A DNA stretch of 35,871 nt, taken from Pseudomonadota bacterium (GTDB lineage: Bacteria; Pseudomonadota; Alphaproteobacteria; Rhizobiales; Beijerinckiaceae). Each line of letters begins with the position of its first letter. Position 1 is the first letter of the stretch. The DNA lies in contig JAJXWB010000031.1 of the NCBI GenBank assembly GCA_021781815.1, positions 4,272 to 40,142 of the forward strand, written 5' to 3'. Made by a program: the position numbers and the translations under genes. The notes under the pieces were generated by a model. It did no database searches. It saw only the letters and a list, made by a program, of their open reading frames with translations, and had not been told where the DNA came from. Shown one piece after another: positions 17,338 through 27,453 of this stretch.

Positions 17338-18062
17338 GCGCGCCGCAGCCGCCGGACGTCGAGCAAAGCGGCGCCCGTCAGCTTGCTTTCGAATTCGAGG
17401 CTTCGCCACGCTATGGCGACGATGATTTTCTCGTCGCGCCCTCGAACGCGGCTGCGCATGCCATGATTTCGTGTTGGCCGAACTGGCCTGACCCGGTTCT
17501 GGTCCTCGTCGGCGATCCCGGCGCCGGAAAGAGTCATCTGGCTGCGATCTGGGCGCGCCGGTCCCGCGCCGTACTTGCGCGCCCCCTCGCTGTGCGCGCC
17601 GATGCGGCGCTTGGCGAATTCTATGGGCGCAACATTCTCGTCGACGACATCGACCAGGTCGCCGATGAACAGGGCTTGTTCCACCTGTTCAACCTCGTGC
17701 AGGAATCCAGGGCCTCCATGCTGCTGACGACCTCGCAGCCGCCGGAACTCCTGGGCGTCAGATTGCCGGACCTGCTGTCGCGTCTGCGCCGCGCGCCCCG
17801 TGTTGAAATCGGAACGCCGGACGACGATCTGATCCGCGCAGTTCTCGTTAAGCTTTTCGTTGATCGACAGCTTGTTGTCGAGGCGAGTGTGATTGACTAT
17901 CTCGCCGCCCGCATCGATCGTTCGCTGGACGTGGCGCGGGCGCTGGTGCGCGCGCTCGACGAAGAGGCTTTGATGGAGGGGCGTCGCATCGGTCGCGGAA
18001 TGGCGGCAAGACTGCTCGGCCGGCTTGAACTCGACGACCTTTCCAGCCGAGACTCGGACTGA
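17334..18062 (+). CDS. hdaA: DnaA regulatory inactivator HdaA
   Basis: A 242-residue AAA+ protein related to the DnaA ATPase domain but lacking the DNA-binding domain. With the sliding clamp, Hda proteins stimulate ATP hydrolysis on DnaA and so prevent over-initiation. The near-N-terminal ARQLAFEF (15-22) corresponds to the clamp-binding motif. Walker A is GDPGAGKS (60-67) and Walker B is ILVDDIDQV. Sensor regions follow ([11 protein letters not shown] and [10 protein letters not shown]). ATG 17334 overlaps the transporter stop by four bases, implying coupling. It stands 22 bases before ppk. Position and length match the alphaproteobacterial HdaA. Confidence 0.9.
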   Translation: MSAPQPPDVEQSGARQLAFEFEASPRYGDDDFLVAPSNAAAHAMISCWPNWPDPVLVLVGDPGAGKSHLAAIWARRSRAVLARPLAVRADAALGEFYGRNILVDDIDQVADEQGLFHLFNLVQESRASMLLTTSQPPELLGVRLPDLLSRLRRAPRVEIGTPDDDLIRAVLVKLFVDRQLVVEASVIDYLAARIDRSLDVARALVRALDEEALMEGRRIGRGMAARLLGRLELDDLSSRDSD

Positions 18063-18084
18063 GTTCGGCCACCGACGTTCGGAC

Positions 18085-20337
18085 ATGGAGCCCATGAGCA
18101 GCGACAACGAACCGGACCGGATCAGCCCAGAACCGCAGGCGCCGGTTTTCGCCCGCAGCGCCGGCGACTTCCACGTCATGGACGATCTCGGCGATATCGC
18201 CGACCGCCCGGACGAACTCGCCATCTCGCCTGAACGGTTCATCAATCGCGAATTGTCGTGGCTCGAATTCAACCGGCGCGTGCTGCTCGAGGCCTCGAAT
18301 CGCAACCATCCGCTGCTCGAACAACTCCGGTTTCTGACGATCTCGGCCGACAATCTCGACGAGTTCTTCATGGTCCGCGTCGCCGGCCTGCGCGGACAGA
18401 TGCGATCAGGCGTCGTCGAACGCTCGCAGGATGGCCTGACGCCGGCCGAGCAACTCAGCAAGATCCGCGAGCGGGTCGCCCTGCTGGCCGAGGAACAGAT
18501 GCGCCGATGGCGCACCTTGCGCCCCGAACTCGCCGCCGCTGGCATCGTGATCGCCGAACCGGACGAACTCACGAAAGGCCAGAGGGCCTGGCTCGACGAT
18601 TATTTCGTTCTCAACGTCTTTCCGGTGCTTACGCCGCTCGCGGTCGATCCGGCGCATCCATTCCCGTTCATTCCCAATCTGGGCTTCACGCTGGCGCTCG
18701 ATCTTGTCGCGCAGAATGAAAAGCAGAGGCGCACCGCGCTGGTGCGCATGCCCAACAAGATCCAGCGCTTCATCCGCATTCCCGAATTGGTCGGTCGCGG
18801 TCCGGCGCAGTTCATCCCGCTCGAACTGCTGATTTTGATGAACTCGAAAAAATTGTTCCCGGACTATGAGGTCGTTGGCAAGGGCCTGTTCCGCGTGATT
18901 CGCGACAGCGACCTCGAGGTCGAGGAAGAGGCTGAAGATCTGGTGCGCCTGTTCGAGACGGCGCTGAAACGCCGCCGTCGCGGCACGGTCATACGTCTGG
19001 AAATGGAATCCTCGATGCCCGAGGGCCTGCGCGCCTTCGTCTGCGAGGAACTCGACGTCGTGGCGGACCAAATTTTCGTGCTCGACGGCATGCTTGCCCT
19101 CAACGACCTGTCGGAAATCATTTCGCTCAATCGGCCAGAACTGAAGTTCACGCCCTACAATCCGCGTTTCCCCGAGCGCGTGCGCGAAAACGGCGGCGAC
19201 TGCCTGCTGGCGATCAAGCAGAAAGATCTGATCGTCCACCACCCCTATGAATCCTTCGACGTGGTCGTGCAATTCCTTCAGCAGGCCGCGCGCGATCCCA
19301 ATGTCGTCGCGATCAAGCAGACGCTCTACCGCACCTCCTCCGACAGTCCGATCGTCCGGGCGCTGATCGAGGCGGCCGAAGCTGGCAAATCCGTAACCGC
19401 GCTGGTGGAGTTGAAAGCGCGGTTCGATGAGGAGGCCAACATCCGCTGGGCGCGCGATCTGGAACGCGCCGGCGTGCAGGTCGTGTTCGGCTTCATCGAA
19501 CTGAAGACGCACGCCAAGCTGTCCATGGTCGTGCGGCGCGAAAGCGGCTCGCTTGTCACGTATTGCCATATCGGCACCGGCAATTATCACCCGGTCACCG
19601 CCAGGATCTACACGGACGTGTCGTTGTTCACCGCCGATCCGGCGATCGGCCGCGACGTGGCGCGCATCTTCAATTTCATCACGGGCTATGCCGAGCCTGC
19701 AGGCCTTGAATGCATGTCGGTTTCGCCGATCGGGCTGAAGAAGACGCTGATCCGGAACATTGAGGCGGAAATCGCCGCCGCGCGCGCCGGCAGACCTGCG
19801 GGCATCTGGGGCAAGTGCAACGCCCTCGTCGATCCGGAGATCATCGACGCGCTCTATCAGGCCAGTCGGGCGGGCGTTCCGGTCGAATTCGTGGTGCGCG
19901 GCATCTGCTGCCTGCGTCCCGGCGTACCTGGCCTCAGCGAGAATATCCGCGTCAAGTCGATCATCGGCCGCTTCCTCGAACACGCGCGCATCTATGCTTT
20001 CGGCAACGGCCACGCGCTGCCGCATCCGAAATCGCTCGTCTACATTTCCTCGGCCGACCTGATGCCGCGCAATCTCGACCGCCGGGTCGAGGCGCTGCTT
20101 CCGATCACCAATCCGACCGTGCATCAGCAGGTGCTGGATCAGATCATGCTCGCCAATCTGATTGACACCGAGCAGAGCTACCGCATCCTGCCGGACGGAT
20201 CGAGCGTGCGCGTCGATCAGCCGCGCGGCGGTGAATCGTTCAACGCCCACAAATACTTTATGACCAACCCCAGTCTGTCCGGACGTGGCAAGTCGCTTCA
20301 GGCGTCGCGGCCGAAATCGCTATCCAAACGCGGGTGA
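18085..20337 (+). CDS. ppk: Polyphosphate kinase PPK1
   Basis: A 750-residue enzyme that reversibly builds polyphosphate from ATP. The N-terminal domain opens with [19 protein letters not shown] and [13 protein letters not shown]. The phospholipase D-like C-terminal domains carry [20 protein letters not shown] with His476, and [19 protein letters not shown] with His495. These two correspond in spacing to E. coli His435 (phosphorylated) and His454. Compared with E. coli PPK (688) it has an acidic N-terminal extension of about 50 residues. The start is uncertain between ATG 18085 and ATG 18094, which has GGAG very close. It is nine bases ahead of ppx in the same operon. Confidence 0.97.
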   Translation: MEPMSSDNEPDRISPEPQAPVFARSAGDFHVMDDLGDIADRPDELAISPERFINRELSWLEFNRRVLLEASNRNHPLLEQLRFLTISADNLDEFFMVRVAGLRGQMRSGVVERSQDGLTPAEQLSKIRERVALLAEEQMRRWRTLRPELAAAGIVIAEPDELTKGQRAWLDDYFVLNVFPVLTPLAVDPAHPFPFIPNLGFTLALDLVAQNEKQRRTALVRMPNKIQRFIRIPELVGRGPAQFIPLELLILMNSKKLFPDYEVVGKGLFRVIRDSDLEVEEEAEDLVRLFETALKRRRRGTVIRLEMESSMPEGLRAFVCEELDVVADQIFVLDGMLALNDLSEIISLNRPELKFTPYNPRFPERVRENGGDCLLAIKQKDLIVHHPYESFDVVVQFLQQAARDPNVVAIKQTLYRTSSDSPIVRALIEAAEAGKSVTALVELKARFDEEANIRWARDLERAGVQVVFGFIELKTHAKLSMVVRRESGSLVTYCHIGTGNYHPVTARIYTDVSLFTADPAIGRDVARIFNFITGYAEPAGLECMSVSPIGLKKTLIRNIEAEIAAARAGRPAGIWGKCNALVDPEIIDALYQASRAGVPVEFVVRGICCLRPGVPGLSENIRVKSIIGRFLEHARIYAFGNGHALPHPKSLVYISSADLMPRNLDRRVEALLPITNPTVHQQVLDQIMLANLIDTEQSYRILPDGSSVRVDQPRGGESFNAHKYFMTNPSLSGRGKSLQASRPKSLSKRG

Positions 20338-20346
20338 TCGAAGCCT

Positions 20347-21864
20347 ATGACGCCGATGAATGCTCAAGCGCAGGGTCGGCTCGTCAACGCGGCGCCCGTG
20401 GCGATCGTTGACATCGGTTCGAATTCGGTCCGCCTCGTCGCCTATGAGGGGCGCTCGCGCGCGCCCACGCCGATCTTCAATGAAAAGGCGTTCTGCGGGC
20501 TCGGCCGCGGCGTCGTGACCACCGGCGCGCTTGCCGAGGAAGCGATGGCGCGGGCGCTCGCCGCGCTTGCGCGGTTCGAGGCGCTGTGCCGCATCATGGG
20601 CGTGCGCGACGTGCAGGTCGTCGCGACGGCGGCGGCGCGCGACGCCCGCAATGGCCCCGAATTCCTGGACCGCGCCGAACAGGCGATTGGCGCGCCGATC
20701 CAGCTCTTGTCCGGGCGGCGCGAAGCCGAGCTGTCGGCGCTCGGAATCATATCGTCGATGCATGAACCGGATGGCGTCGTCGGCGATCTGGGGGGCGGTT
20801 CACTTGAACTGATCGAGGTGTCCGGCCGCAGCACGGGACGCGGCCAGACGTTGCCGCTCGGCGGGCTGGCGCTGATGGACGCGTCCGGCAAGTCGTCGAA
20901 GCAGGCCATGAAGATCGCGCGCGAGGCGATCGCCGATTCCGAGCCGGTGAGAAAGCTCGCCGGCCGCACGTTCTATGCAGTCGGTGGCACTTGGCGCGCG
21001 CTCGCCCGCCTGCACATGCTTCAACGCAGCTATCCGCTGAACGTTATGCACAACTATCTGATTCCGCCGCGCGACGCGGCCGATTTCGTCGAACTGATCG
21101 AGCGCGTCGACATCGACTCGCTCAACGCCATCGACGCGATTTCCGCCCAGCGCCGGCCGCTGCTCGCCTATGGCGCGATCGTTCTGGATGAGATCATCAA
21201 GCGCGCCCGGCCGCGCGCCATCGTCGTGTCGGCCGCCGGCGTGCGCGAAGGTTTGCTTTACGAGCAATTGAGCGACGAGGCGCGCGCCGAGGATCCGTTG
21301 CTGAGCGCCGCCGCCGAATTCAACGTGCTGCGCTCGCGCGCGCCGGAACATGCGCTGGAACTCAGCGACTGGCTCGACGCCTTGTTCCGCTCCGCCGGTC
21401 TGGAGGACACGGCCGAAGATGTGCGGCTGCGGCGCGCCGCCTGCCTGCTGGCGGATATCGCCTGGCGCGCGCATCCGGACTATCGCGGCGAGCAGGCCTT
21501 CGACATCGTCGCCAACGCCTCGTTCACCGGGATCGACCATCCCGGCCGCGCCTTCATCGCCATGGCGCTCGCTATCCGCCATATCGGGCTGAACGAGACC
21601 GTCAGCCCACAGGTGCGCGGTCTCGTCAGCGCGCGCCTGCTCGATCGCGCCCGCATAGTCGGGGCCGCCATGCGCGTCGCCTATATGCTCTCGGCCGCCA
21701 TGCCTGGCGTTCTGCCGCGCACGCCGATGCGCGTCCGCAAAAAGGAATTGCTGCTCGAACTGCCGGCGGATCTCGCTTCGCTCGCCAACGAGCGCGTGAA
21801 CAACCGGCTGAAGGCGCTTGGCAAGATCATCGGCCGCGAACCTCGGATCGCGACAGCGGGGTAA
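20347..21864 (+). CDS. ppx: Exopolyphosphatase, Ppx/GppA family
   Basis: A 505-residue enzyme of the sugar kinase/actin-fold phosphatases that removes terminal phosphates from polyphosphate, possibly also hydrolysing pppGpp. Family signatures are AIVDIGSNSVRLVAYEG at the N-terminus, VATAAARDARNGPEFL, LLSGRREAELSALGI with the catalytic Glu, VVGDLGGGSLELIEV, and YAVGGTWRALARLH. An HD-like helical C-terminal part follows. It is immediately downstream of ppk, so synthesis and breakdown of polyphosphate are co-transcribed. Start ATG 20347 or 20356. Confidence 0.95.
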   Translation: MTPMNAQAQGRLVNAAPVAIVDIGSNSVRLVAYEGRSRAPTPIFNEKAFCGLGRGVVTTGALAEEAMARALAALARFEALCRIMGVRDVQVVATAAARDARNGPEFLDRAEQAIGAPIQLLSGRREAELSALGIISSMHEPDGVVGDLGGGSLELIEVSGRSTGRGQTLPLGGLALMDASGKSSKQAMKIAREAIADSEPVRKLAGRTFYAVGGTWRALARLHMLQRSYPLNVMHNYLIPPRDAADFVELIERVDIDSLNAIDAISAQRRPLLAYGAIVLDEIIKRARPRAIVVSAAGVREGLLYEQLSDEARAEDPLLSAAAEFNVLRSRAPEHALELSDWLDALFRSAGLEDTAEDVRLRRAACLLADIAWRAHPDYRGEQAFDIVANASFTGIDHPGRAFIAMALAIRHIGLNETVSPQVRGLVSARLLDRARIVGAAMRVAYMLSAAMPGVLPRTPMRVRKKELLLELPADLASLANERVNNRLKALGKIIGREPRIATAG

Positions 21865-21915
21865 CGCCCGACCTCAATCCTTCAGCCGCCCCTCCAAATG
21901 GGAGTCGTCGAGATC

Positions 21916-22965
21916 ATGTGGCCCTTTTCGCAGTTCCCGATCGTCCAGGCGCCTATGGCGGGCTCGCAGGGACCGGCCCTGTGCATCTCCGTTTGCGAAG
22001 CGGGAGGGCTCGGCTCGATTCCCTGCGCTATGCTGACGCCAGCGATGCTGCGCGAGCAGATTGCGCAGATACGCAGCGGCACGAAGGCGCCGTTCAACGT
22101 CAATTTCTTCGCGCACACGCCGCCGGCGCCCGACGAGGCCCGCGAGGCCAATTGGCTCCGGCGGCTCGCGCCGTATTACGCTGAGGCCGGGATAGATCCG
22201 GATACGATCCCGAAGGGTCCGGGCCGGGCGCCCTATGACCAGGCCATGTGCGCGTTGATCGAGGAACTGCAACCACCCGTTGTCAGCTTCCATTTCGGCC
22301 TGCCGGACGAAACGCTGCTCGCGCGCACGAAGGCGACGGGCGCGAGGATATTTTCCTCGGCCACGACGGTCGCCGAGGCGCGCTGGCTCACCGGGCGCGG
22401 CGTCGACGCCGTGATCGCGCAGGGCAGGGAGGCGGGCGGTCACCGCGGCATGTTCCTGACCGACGACATCGAAGCCCAGCCCGGTCTGTTCGCGCTGCTG
22501 CCGCAGGTCGTCGACGCGGTGGATGTTCCCGTGATTGCCGCCGGCGGCGTCGCCGATGGACGCGGGATCGCCGCCGCCCTTGCGCTCGGCGCCTCGGCAG
22601 CACAGATCGGCACCGCCTATCTGCTGACGCCGCAGGCGACGACGGGCGCCCTGCATCGCGCCGCCCTGCGCGCGGCGAAGGACGACGCGACCCGCCTCAC
22701 AAACCTGTATACGGGTCGTCCGGCGCGAGGCCTGCTCACCCGTTTCATGCGCGAAAAGGGGCCAATCAACGCCGAGGCGCCGGCCTTCCCGCTGGCGACC
22801 GGCGCGGTCACGCCGCTGCGGACGTTTCACGAAAAACGGGGCTCGGGCGATTTCTCACCGCTCTGGTCGGGCGAGGCCGGCGCCCTTGCGCGGGAACAAG
22901 ACGCCGGGGAACTGACGAAGCGGTGGTGGGAGGACGCGCGGCGGATCATGAGCGAGCGCATCTGA
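21916..22965 (+). CDS. Nitronate monooxygenase-like flavoprotein
   Basis: A 349-residue FMN TIM-barrel protein of the nitronate monooxygenase (2-nitropropane dioxygenase) family. It starts PIVQAPMAGSQGP. Other marks are APFNVNFF, FHFGLP, the class motif AQGREAGGHRG with His176, PVIAAGGVADGRGIAAALALG for phosphate binding of FMN, and AAQIGTAYLLTPQA. It would oxidise nitronates such as propionate 3-nitronate, though many homologues have other substrates. ATG 21916 is preferred over ATG 21898 because the family begins near MWPFSQFP; neither has a strong Shine-Dalgarno. It follows ppx by 51 bases and could be in its transcript. Confidence 0.88.
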   Translation: MWPFSQFPIVQAPMAGSQGPALCISVCEAGGLGSIPCAMLTPAMLREQIAQIRSGTKAPFNVNFFAHTPPAPDEAREANWLRRLAPYYAEAGIDPDTIPKGPGRAPYDQAMCALIEELQPPVVSFHFGLPDETLLARTKATGARIFSSATTVAEARWLTGRGVDAVIAQGREAGGHRGMFLTDDIEAQPGLFALLPQVVDAVDVPVIAAGGVADGRGIAAALALGASAAQIGTAYLLTPQATTGALHRAALRAAKDDATRLTNLYTGRPARGLLTRFMREKGPINAEAPAFPLATGAVTPLRTFHEKRGSGDFSPLWSGEAGALAREQDAGELTKRWWEDARRIMSERI

Positions 22966-23062
22966 AGCCCGAGTAGCCTGTCCAGCGGTTCGCTGCGCGA
23001 CTGGCGCGTCAAATCTATGACGGTCGGGCCGTCGAATTGCCACGCTTAGGCCCGAATTTGGC

Positions 23063-24001
23063 GTGAACGTGCAGACGAGAATCGGGAGAGGCGCCCTGCG
23101 CAAAATCCGAAATTTTGTACTGGCGTTTGTCGGGCTGGCGCTTGCGCCCGCCCTGCCGCCGCTTGTGTTCGGCTCGCCCTGGGCGCACGGCGCCATCTCG
23201 CCGATCGACGAGGTCATGTCGACCCGTTTCTATGGGCAGCCGCGCCAGATTTCCTATACGGACGAAAGACGACTCAAGAGCTTCGCGGACAAGGCCCCGA
23301 TCGATTGTCCGGCGCAAGACTCGCGCACGGCGGTGCTCGTCGTCGCGGGGCAATCGAATGCGGCGAATTCAGGCGGCCAGAAGTATGTATCGCGGCACGG
23401 CGCCGAAATCGCGAATTTTTTCGACGGTCGCTGCTATTTCGCCCAGTCGCCATTGCTCGGGTCGTCAGGGGAATGGGGCGACCACTGGACATTGCTTGCG
23501 AACGATCTGCTGGATCGGCGTCTGTTCGACAAGGTGGTGATAGCTCCGGTCGCGGTGAGCGGCAGCGCGATTTCGCAATGGGCGCGCGGCAATCTGAAGG
23601 AACTGCTTCGCACGACCATCGAGGGCGTTCAGAAGAGATACAAGGTCACTGCCTTCATCTGGTATCAGGGCGAGACCGATTTCATGCTCGGCACGCCGGA
23701 GCAGCAATATCGAACCGACCTGAAGGCCGTGCTGAACGCGTTGCGCACGAGCGACGATCGGACGCCTGTCTACCTGGCGATGGCCTCGCGGTGCGGCAAC
23801 AGTTCGCTCGGATGGTCGCCTGACAATGCGGTTTCCCGCGCGCAGCGCAGCGTTGTCGATCCCGCGCGAAACATCTTCATCGGACTCGACGCTGACGCGG
23901 TATTGACTGGCCTCGACAGGTACGACGACTGCCACCTGAGCGCATCAGGAATGGAAAAGGCGGCCTCCCACTGGGCGGATGCGCTGTCGGCCGGACGATA
24001 G
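23063..24001 (+). CDS. Membrane-anchored SGNH/sialate O-acetylesterase-like esterase
   Basis: A 312-residue protein with an N-terminal basic stretch and hydrophobic segment (about 17-38), a signal anchor or signal peptide. It is followed by an SGNH hydrolase domain of the SASA (carbohydrate acetylesterase) type. The nucleophile motif is VVAGQSNAAN with Ser98, the third block is FIWYQGETD, and the C-terminal catalytic pair is DDCHLSASGM. It should remove acetyl groups from an envelope polysaccharide in the periplasm; the substrate is unknown. The start is a GTG at 23063 without a good Shine-Dalgarno, so it is uncertain. Its TAG directly abuts the convergent rnd stop with no gap. Confidence 0.82.
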   Translation: MNVQTRIGRGALRKIRNFVLAFVGLALAPALPPLVFGSPWAHGAISPIDEVMSTRFYGQPRQISYTDERRLKSFADKAPIDCPAQDSRTAVLVVAGQSNAANSGGQKYVSRHGAEIANFFDGRCYFAQSPLLGSSGEWGDHWTLLANDLLDRRLFDKVVIAPVAVSGSAISQWARGNLKELLRTTIEGVQKRYKVTAFIWYQGETDFMLGTPEQQYRTDLKAVLNALRTSDDRTPVYLAMASRCGNSSLGWSPDNAVSRAQRSVVDPARNIFIGLDADAVLTGLDRYDDCHLSASGMEKAASHWADALSAGR

Positions 24002-25165
24002 TCACTCGGCCCCGGTATCGCGCCATTCGAGCGTAACCACCTTGGATTTCTCCACCGTCAACGCGAGCCGCCCGCGCTTGAGCAGCAGCGCCTTTTCGCC
24101 GAACAGGCTGCGTCGCCAACCCGCGAGCGCCGCAACCTCGGCATTGTCCGAGGACGCGATCGCTTCGAGATCGTCGACCGTCGCGATCATTTTTGCGGCG
24201 ACGCCGTGTTTCTCGGCCACTTGCCGCAGCAGCACTTTCAGCAATTCGACCGTTGCGCTGTCGCGCTGCGGCCGGCGCTCGCGTTCGAGACGCGGCAGCG
24301 CCTTCTGGTCGCGCGCCAGACCGCGCTCGACGGCGGCGAGAATTTCAGCGCCGGCGCGCGACTTTTCCATGCCGCGCGGAAAAGCTCGAAGATTGGCGAG
24401 CGCAGCCGCGTCGCGCGGCGCTGCGAGCGCCACCTCCACCAGGACGTCGTCCTTCAGGACCCGCGAGCGCGGCACGTCGCGCGTTTGCGCCTCATGCTCG
24501 CGCCAGGCCGCGACTTCCATCAGCACGGCGAGATCGCGCGGTTTGCGGGCGCGGCCCTTGAGGCGCTCCCAGGCGTTTTCCGGCTTCTGCTCGTAGGTCG
24601 CCACCGACGTCAGAGTCGCCATCTCGTCAGCCAGCCAGTCGATGCGGCCGGAACTTTCGAGTTTCGATTTCAGGTGGAGATAGATGTCGCGCAGCCATGT
24701 CACGTCGGCGATGGCGTAGTCGACCTGCGCGTCGGACAGGGGACGCCGCGACCAGTCGGTGAAGCGCGAGGATTTGTCGAGGCCGACGCGGCAGATCTGC
24801 TGCGTGAGATCGCCGTAGGACACCTGATCGCCATAGCCACACACCATGGCGGCGACCTGCGTGTCGAACAGGGGCGCAGGAATCATCTGCGCCAGATTCC
24901 ACATGATCTCGATGTCCTGCCGCGCGGCGTGGAAAACCTTCACGACGCCGGTGTTCGCCATAAGTTGGAAGAGGGGCGCCAGATCGAGGCCTTCGGCGAG
25001 CGCATCGATGGCGACAGCCTCGTCGGGCGAAGCGATCTGGATGACGCAGACCTTCGGCCAGAACGTCGTTTCCCGCAGGAATTCGGTGTCGACGGTGACG
25101 AAAGGGTGGCGGGCAAGTCGGCTGCAAATCGCGGCCAGTTCCTGCGTTTCGGCGATCAGGGTCAT
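24002..25165 (-). CDS. rnd: Ribonuclease D
   Basis: A 387-residue 3'-5' exoribonuclease for tRNA and stable RNA maturation. The DEDDy nuclease domain shows Asp26 and Glu28 ([10 protein letters not shown]), Asp84 ([11 protein letters not shown]), and Tyr150 with Asp154 ([11 protein letters not shown]). HRDC domains follow, the first at about 205-280. All catalytic acids are present. ATG 25165 gives the family start [11 protein letters not shown]; the frame extends ten codons further to 25195 without support. It is last in a leftward gene run and stands 40 bases after the CoA-binding protein gene. Confidence 0.96.
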   Translation of the reverse strand: MTLIAETQELAAICSRLARHPFVTVDTEFLRETTFWPKVCVIQIASPDEAVAIDALAEGLDLAPLFQLMANTGVVKVFHAARQDIEIMWNLAQMIPAPLFDTQVAAMVCGYGDQVSYGDLTQQICRVGLDKSSRFTDWSRRPLSDAQVDYAIADVTWLRDIYLHLKSKLESSGRIDWLADEMATLTSVATYEQKPENAWERLKGRARKPRDLAVLMEVAAWREHEAQTRDVPRSRVLKDDVLVEVALAAPRDAAALANLRAFPRGMEKSRAGAEILAAVERGLARDQKALPRLERERRPQRDSATVELLKVLLRQVAEKHGVAAKMIATVDDLEAIASSDNAEVAALAGWRRSLFGEKALLLKRGRLALTVEKSKVVTLEWRDTGAE

Positions 25166-25205
25166 TGCCGCTGAATAGCGGAATCGCCGCCGCAAGGCGA
25201 GCGGT

Positions 25206-25739
25206 TTAGTCGTCGTGGATCGTAAGCTTTTGGAAGCCCGTCAGCATTTGCGGCCTCTTCGACGACAAAATGCGCGAATTGACGCCGCCCCAGCCGATTT
25301 CGCCCGAGAGGCGCCCCCATTCGATCTTCGGACAACGATTCATCACGACCTGCACGCCCCTGGCCTCGGCCTGCGCGGCCGCCGCGTCGTTGCGGACGGA
25401 AAGCTGCATCCAGATCGTTTTCGGCGGCTGCGCCAGCCGCAGCGCCTCGTCGACGACGGCGCCGGCGGCCTCGGAGTTGCGGAACACGTCGACCATGTCC
25501 ACCGGCTCCGGCAGGTCGGCGAGCCGCGCATGGACGGGCCGACCGAGGATATTCTGGCCGGCGAGGCCGGGGTTGATTGGAAACAGCGTGAAGTTCCGCC
25601 CGATCAGATATTTCAGCACGATGTACGATGTGCGCGCAGGGTTGGCGGAGGCGCCGACCAGCGCGATGGTGCGGGTGCTCGTCAGAATGCCGCGGATATA
25701 GGCGTCCGGGTAGGAATCGTGGTTCATCCCGAGGCTCAT
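25206..25739 (-). CDS. CoA-binding protein, YccU-like
   Basis: A 177-residue cytosolic protein with a single Rossmann-fold CoA-binding domain, like the first domain of succinyl-CoA ligase alpha. Marks are [44 protein letters not shown] and [11 protein letters not shown]. It ends with the family's [14 protein letters not shown]. The biological role of the family is unknown. ATG 25739 is chosen because ATGA overlaps the stop of the upstream gene, implying coupling; ATG 25727 is an alternative with GGG upstream. Confidence 0.88.
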   Translation of the reverse strand: MSLGMNHDSYPDAYIRGILTSTRTIALVGASANPARTSYIVLKYLIGRNFTLFPINPGLAGQNILGRPVHARLADLPEPVDMVDVFRNSEAAGAVVDEALRLAQPPKTIWMQLSVRNDAAAAQAEARGVQVVMNRCPKIEWGRLSGEIGWGGVNSRILSSKRPQMLTGFQKLTIHDD

Positions 25740-26551
25740 GTATTTCGCTGGATCGTCGCGACGATCCGCCACTGGCCCTTGTCCCGGCCGAAGCAGATGG
25801 CGGCGGGGGTCAACTCGTCGAAGGTGAGAGCGTCCGTATAGCCGACGGCGCCGTCCGGCAGGCCGATCGCGATCCAGCCGGCCGGCGTATCCGCCGTCAG
25901 ATCCGTAACGACCGGCGCGAGATCGCCCGCGGCGAGTTTCGCGATTGGCGAGGCGCCCCTTGCCGGCCTGTCCAGCAGCGGCGTCTCGGCGCCCGCGATC
26001 CGAAGGTTCTCCGGCTCCACCCCGGCGGCCTTCGCGGCCTTTGCCGCGAGAGCGCGGTCGAAGGCGGGCAGCGCCGGCATGCAGACCTGCCCCTTCGCGT
26101 CGGGATTTGCGCCGATCGAGCGGGCGTCGAGCGTGGCTCCGAGGATGGCGAACATGGTGTCGTCCTGGGCGTCAGGCGGAATGTCCGGCGAGGGTTTGCC
26201 CTCGCAGCAGAAGGCGAGACGCATGCGGTCGATCGACCGGCCGCCTTTCCCGCCGATTGTCTTCGCCTTGCCCGGTCCGCACGCCTTCAGCGGACTGGCG
26301 GCGCAATCGAGGGCGACGAAGTTCGCCGCCAGCGCCGCCTCGAACGGCCCGGTGTCATGGCTTTGCGCGGCGGCGCGCAAATCCTTCAGCAGCGCCCCGA
26401 GATTGGCGTCGTCCGCGGCCGCGCGATCGAACGCCGCGGCGACCGGCCCATAGGGCTTGCCCGGCGATTCCGCGCGCGCCGCCACGCAGGCGGCGATCAG
26501 CGCGCCAAGGACGACCGCCGGACGGGCGCGCGAGGGGGCAGGCGACGGCAT
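25736..26551 (-). CDS. Exported protein with SH3-like C-terminal domain, function unknown
   Basis: A 271-residue protein with a Sec signal peptide (basic MPSPAPSRARP, hydrophobic Ala/Leu core, cleavage likely near ARA-ES at about residue 28). The middle contains several cysteines (DCAASPLKACG, FCCEGKPS, QVCMPAL) that could form disulfides in the periplasm. The C-terminal 80 residues, with ETPLLDRPARGASPIAKLAAG and WIAIGLPDGAVGYTDAL, resemble a bacterial SH3 domain, typically a cell-wall or protein binder. AGGAAAGAG before ATG 26551 fixes the start. It overlaps the CoA-binding gene by four bases. I do not recognise a named family for the first two thirds. Confidence 0.7.
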   Translation of the reverse strand: MPSPAPSRARPAVVLGALIAACVAARAESPGKPYGPVAAAFDRAAADDANLGALLKDLRAAAQSHDTGPFEAALAANFVALDCAASPLKACGPGKAKTIGGKGGRSIDRMRLAFCCEGKPSPDIPPDAQDDTMFAILGATLDARSIGANPDAKGQVCMPALPAFDRALAAKAAKAAGVEPENLRIAGAETPLLDRPARGASPIAKLAAGDLAPVVTDLTADTPAGWIAIGLPDGAVGYTDALTFDELTPAAICFGRDKGQWRIVATIQRNT

Positions 26552-26625
26552 GAATGAATCTCTTTCCTCAGGGACTGAAAAATTGCAGGCAGGGTTTCGA
26601 CGGCGCTGGCGGGCCGGTCCGCGCG

Positions 26626-27453
26626 TCAGCGGTCCTGCCATTCCGGCGACCGCTTCCCGATAAATGCGGATATCCCTTCGGCGGCGTCGCGCGCCAGAAG
26701 ATTTTCGACCATGACGCGGCCAGCGTGGACATAAGCGTCCGCCAGTCCCATTTCCGCCTGCTCGTAGAAGGCGCGCTTGCCGATCTTTACGGTCAGCGCA
26801 GATTTCGCGGCGATCTTCGTCGCCATCTCCTGCGCCGCGGCGCCCGCCCCGCCTGCGGCGACGACGCGGTTGACCAGGCCGAACCGCGCCGCCTCGTCAG
26901 CCCCGACCATGTCGCCGGTCAGCAGCATTTCCATCGCGTGCTTGCGCGAGAGGTTGCGCGACAGCGCCACCATCGGCGTCGAGCAGAACAGGCCGATATT
27001 GACGCCGGGCGTGCAGAACCGCGCATTTGCTCCGGCGATGGCCAGATCGCAGGACGCAACGAGTTGGCAGCCGGCCGCCGTCGCCACTCCTTCGACCGCA
27101 GCGATGACAGGCTGGGGCAGGGCGACGATCGCCTGCATGACGCCGGCGCAGCGCGCCAGCGTCTCCTCGAAGAACGCGCGTCCTGCGTCGGATTCGGCGC
27201 GCGCGGCGGTGATTTCCTTGAGATCGTGCCCGGATGAGAACACCGGGCCGTCGGCCGCCAGCACGACCGCGCGCACGCTTTGGTCGGCCGCGATCCCCGC
27301 CAGCGCGTCGCGCAAGGCGTCGAGCATGGCGAGCGACAGCGCGTTGCGCGCCTCCGGCCGTGCGAGCGTGAGCGTAAAGACGCCGTTCTCGCCTGAATCG
27401 AGGCGCAGGGGCGGGGCGGTATGTCGAGGCGCGAGCGGAGCGGTTGCGGTCAT
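26626..27453 (-). CDS. Enoyl-CoA hydratase/isomerase-fold protein (ECHDC3-like)
   Basis: A 275-residue crotonase-fold protein. The oxyanion-hole segments are GPVFSSGHDLKE and VEGVATAAGCQLVASCDLAIA. In the second active-site region the usual QPE is CTPGVNIGLFCSTPMVALSR, so the catalytic Glu is Gly. The GLFCSTP motif is that of the ECHDC3-like subgroup, whose reaction is not established. A true hydratase activity is therefore doubtful. ATG 27453 overlaps the stop of the GDCCVxC gene (ATGA), which suggests coupled expression. The longer frame upstream is a shadow of that gene. Confidence 0.88.
   Translation of the reverse strand: MTATAPLAPRHTAPPLRLDSGENGVFTLTLARPEARNALSLAMLDALRDALAGIAADQSVRAVVLAADGPVFSSGHDLKEITAARAESDAGRAFFEETLARCAGVMQAIVALPQPVIAAVEGVATAAGCQLVASCDLAIAGANARFCTPGVNIGLFCSTPMVALSRNLSRKHAMEMLLTGDMVGADEAARFGLVNRVVAAGGAGAAAQEMATKIAAKSALTVKIGKRAFYEQAEMGLADAYVHAGRVMVENLLARDAAEGISAFIGKRSPEWQDR

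Noticed and set aside
22983-22998. Small hairpin after the nitronate monooxygenase-like gene (CAGCG-GTT-CGCTG)
   Set aside because: The stem is only five pairs and no T-run follows, so it is not supported as a terminator.
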